15,327 bases of DNA from DASQWP01 sp050697555 (lineage in GTDB: Bacteria > Actinomycetota > Thermoleophilia > Gaiellales > Gaiellaceae). The stretch lies in the NCBI GenBank assembly GCA_050697555.1, contig JBOHAD010000057.1, positions 1 to 15,327 on the forward strand, written 5' to 3'. Positions 14,136 to 15,327 of the stretch are shown piece after piece; the stretch's first letter is position 1, and every line of letters starts with the position of its first letter. A program made the position numbers and the translations under genes. The notes under the pieces were generated by a model, which worked only from the letters and a program-made list of their open reading frames with translations, made no database searches and had not been told where the DNA came from.

Positions 14136-15248
14136 TTGCGCCGAGAGATTCCGCTCTCCGCGCCCTGGATCGACGGGCGCGAGGAGGAGCTCGTGCTCGA
14201 GGTGCTGCGCTCGGGGCGGCTCTCGCTCGGTCCGATGATCGAACGCTTCGAGGCATCGCTCGCGGAGCAGGTCGGCGCGCCGCACGTGGCTGCGGTCTCG
14301 AGTGGGACGGCGGGGCTCCACCTCTGCGTCCGTCTCGCGGAGGTCGGGCCCGGCGACGAGGTCGTGACGACCCCGTTTTCTTTCGTCGCCTCCGCCAACT
14401 GCGTCCTCTACGAAGGCGCGACGCCGGTCTTCGCCGACGTCGACCCGCGTACGCTCAACCTCGACCCCGCCGCCGCCGAGGCGGCGATCACCCCTCGCAC
14501 GAAAGCAATCCTCGCCGTCGACATCTTCGGCTACCCGGCCGAGCTCGCCGAGCTGGAGGCGGTCGCGGAGCGGCACGGACTCGCGCTCCTCGAGGACGCC
14601 TGCCAGGCACTGGGCGCCCGCTACCGCGGTCGCCCCGTCGGCTCCTCCGGCCACCCGGCCGTCTTCGCGTTCTATCCGAACAAGCAGATGACGACGGGGG
14701 AGGGGGGCGCGGTCGCCGTCGCCTCCGAGGAGGAGTGGAACCTCCTCAAGAGTCTCTCCAACCAGGGTCGCAGCGACTCGGGCGAGTGGCTGGCGCACGC
14801 GCGCCTCGGCTACAACTACCGGCTCGACGACGTCTCCGCGGCGCTCGGCGTCGCCCAGCTCGAGCGGCTGGAAGAGCTCCTCGAGGCGCGCGGGGCGGTG
14901 GCGCGGCGCTACACGGAGCTCCTGGAGAGCGTCGACGGAGTGGAGACGCCCCTCGCCGACGACGAGGACCACGTCCGCTCCTGGTTCGTCTACGTCGTGC
15001 GGCTCGCGGAGGGCGTCGGCAGGAACGCCGTCATGGCGCGGCTGGCGGAGGAGGGTGTCGCCAGCAAGCCGTACCTGCCCTCGATCCATCTCCAGCCGTA
15101 CTACCGCGAGCGTCTCGGGACGCGGGAGGGCCTGTGCCCGGTGGCGGAGAACGCGAGCGCCCGCTCGCTCGCCCTCCCCTTCCACGCACGGCTGCCGGCA
15201 GAGGACCAGGAGCGCGTCGTGGAAGCGCTCGCCCGCTCGCTGCGATAA
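14136..15248 (+). CDS. DegT/DnrJ/EryC1/StrS-family aminotransferase
   Basis: This is a 370-residue PLP enzyme of the sugar-aminotransferase family, which usually transfers an amino group to a nucleotide-linked keto-sugar. Visible motifs are VSSGTAGLHLC, TTPFSFVASANCVLYEGA, the cofactor-binding LLEDACQALGA (D154), and the Schiff-base K183 in FYPNKQMTTGEGG, then GYNYRLDDVSAALG and PYLPSIHLQPYY. The start is TTG at 14136, two bases after the ilvE stop, giving the family's short IPLSAPWIDGREE lead. No strong ribosome site is seen, so it is likely coupled to ilvE. No sugar dehydratase, epimerase or glycosyltransferase lies nearby, so the substrate is open. Confidence 0.9.
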   Translation: MRREIPLSAPWIDGREEELVLEVLRSGRLSLGPMIERFEASLAEQVGAPHVAAVSSGTAGLHLCVRLAEVGPGDEVVTTPFSFVASANCVLYEGATPVFADVDPRTLNLDPAAAEAAITPRTKAILAVDIFGYPAELAELEAVAERHGLALLEDACQALGARYRGRPVGSSGHPAVFAFYPNKQMTTGEGGAVAVASEEEWNLLKSLSNQGRSDSGEWLAHARLGYNYRLDDVSAALGVAQLERLEELLEARGAVARRYTELLESVDGVETPLADDEDHVRSWFVYVVRLAEGVGRNAVMARLAEEGVASKPYLPSIHLQPYYRERLGTREGLCPVAENASARSLALPFHARLPAEDQERVVEALARSLR

Positions 15249-15249
15249 T
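15244..15249 (+). promoter_or_regulatory. -10 box GATAAT before the last gene
   Basis: GATAAT overlaps the stop codon of the DegT-type gene and ends six bases before the GTG at 15256, the same compact layout as at other unit heads. The first base deviates from the T seen elsewhere. Confidence 0.4.
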
Positions 15250-15255
15250 CCGCCC

Positions 15256-15327
15256 GTGGCGAACGGCGCGCCCAGGATGGTCTTCCTCGGCTTCGGCAAG
15301 TACGTCCGCGCCGATCGGATCTACGCG
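15256..15327 (+). CDS. DUF370 / RemA-like protein (5' part only)
   Basis: Only the first 24 codons are in the window. The segment MVFLGFGKYVRADRIYA resembles the start of DUF370 proteins, which include the Bacillus matrix-gene regulator RemA (a DNA-binding protein with the pattern G-F-G-x-x-V-x-x-D-R-I). The role in actinobacteria is unclear. The GTG at 15256 follows a -10 box; the ATG at 15277 is an equally possible start and leaves the domain complete. The gene runs off the end of the window. Confidence 0.6.
   Translation, partial: MANGAPRMVFLGFGKYVRADRIYA

Overview
This is a GC-rich, densely packed, ordinary bacterial chromosome segment. The gene set, the many GTG starts, the TANNNT -10 boxes set directly against GTG codons, and the DUF370 and HMG-CoA reductase homologues suggest an actinobacterial lineage, most likely Thermoleophilia (Gaiellales/Solirubrobacterales-like). 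That placement is inferred from gene content and style, not from a marker gene. I see no phage, transposon, CRISPR array, tRNA or rRNA, and no clear new multi-gene system. The most interesting signals are regulatory.

Layout. (1) 1-1419: a small two-helix membrane protein, a structured non-coding gap, then a diiron ferritin-like protein. (2) 1587-3534, minus strand: HMG-CoA reductase, a PaaI-type hotdog thioesterase overlapping its end by 4 bases and lacking any normal start codon, and a 69-residue four-cysteine protein. (3) 3590-4734: divergent folD, then a cold-shock protein with its own promoter, a 5' leader hairpin and a strong terminator. (4) 4805-8797: gatC, a possible 42-codon bridging ORF, gatA, gatB, an NTF2/SnoaL-like protein and a YjbQ/UPF0047 protein, nearly all joined by 4-8 base overlaps. 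GatCAB makes Gln-tRNA(Gln) and/or Asn-tRNA(Asn) by transamidation. (5) 8778-9892: two divergent membrane-protein genes, a seven-helix protein on minus and a DUF4396 protein on plus. Between them is an inverted repeat, ATACCCC-TAT-GGGGTAT, that resembles a CsoR/CstR-family operator. (6) 9916-15248: an amino-acid block with a class V aminotransferase coupled to serA, a YbaK-type editing deacylase, a branched-chain aminotransferase and a DegT/DnrJ-type aminotransferase. (7) 15256 to the end: the start of a DUF370/RemA-like gene.

How they work together. FolD (one-carbon folate), SerA and its partner aminotransferase (serine, the one-carbon donor), IlvE, GatCAB and the YbaK-type protein form a core amino-acid, one-carbon and tRNA-charging neighbourhood. 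HMG-CoA reductase points to a mevalonate route to isoprenoids, although no other mevalonate gene is visible here.

Recurring pattern. Several genes at the head of a transcription unit have a TANNNT hexamer 7-8 bases before a GTG codon, which predicts leaderless mRNAs. I used this to choose several starts.
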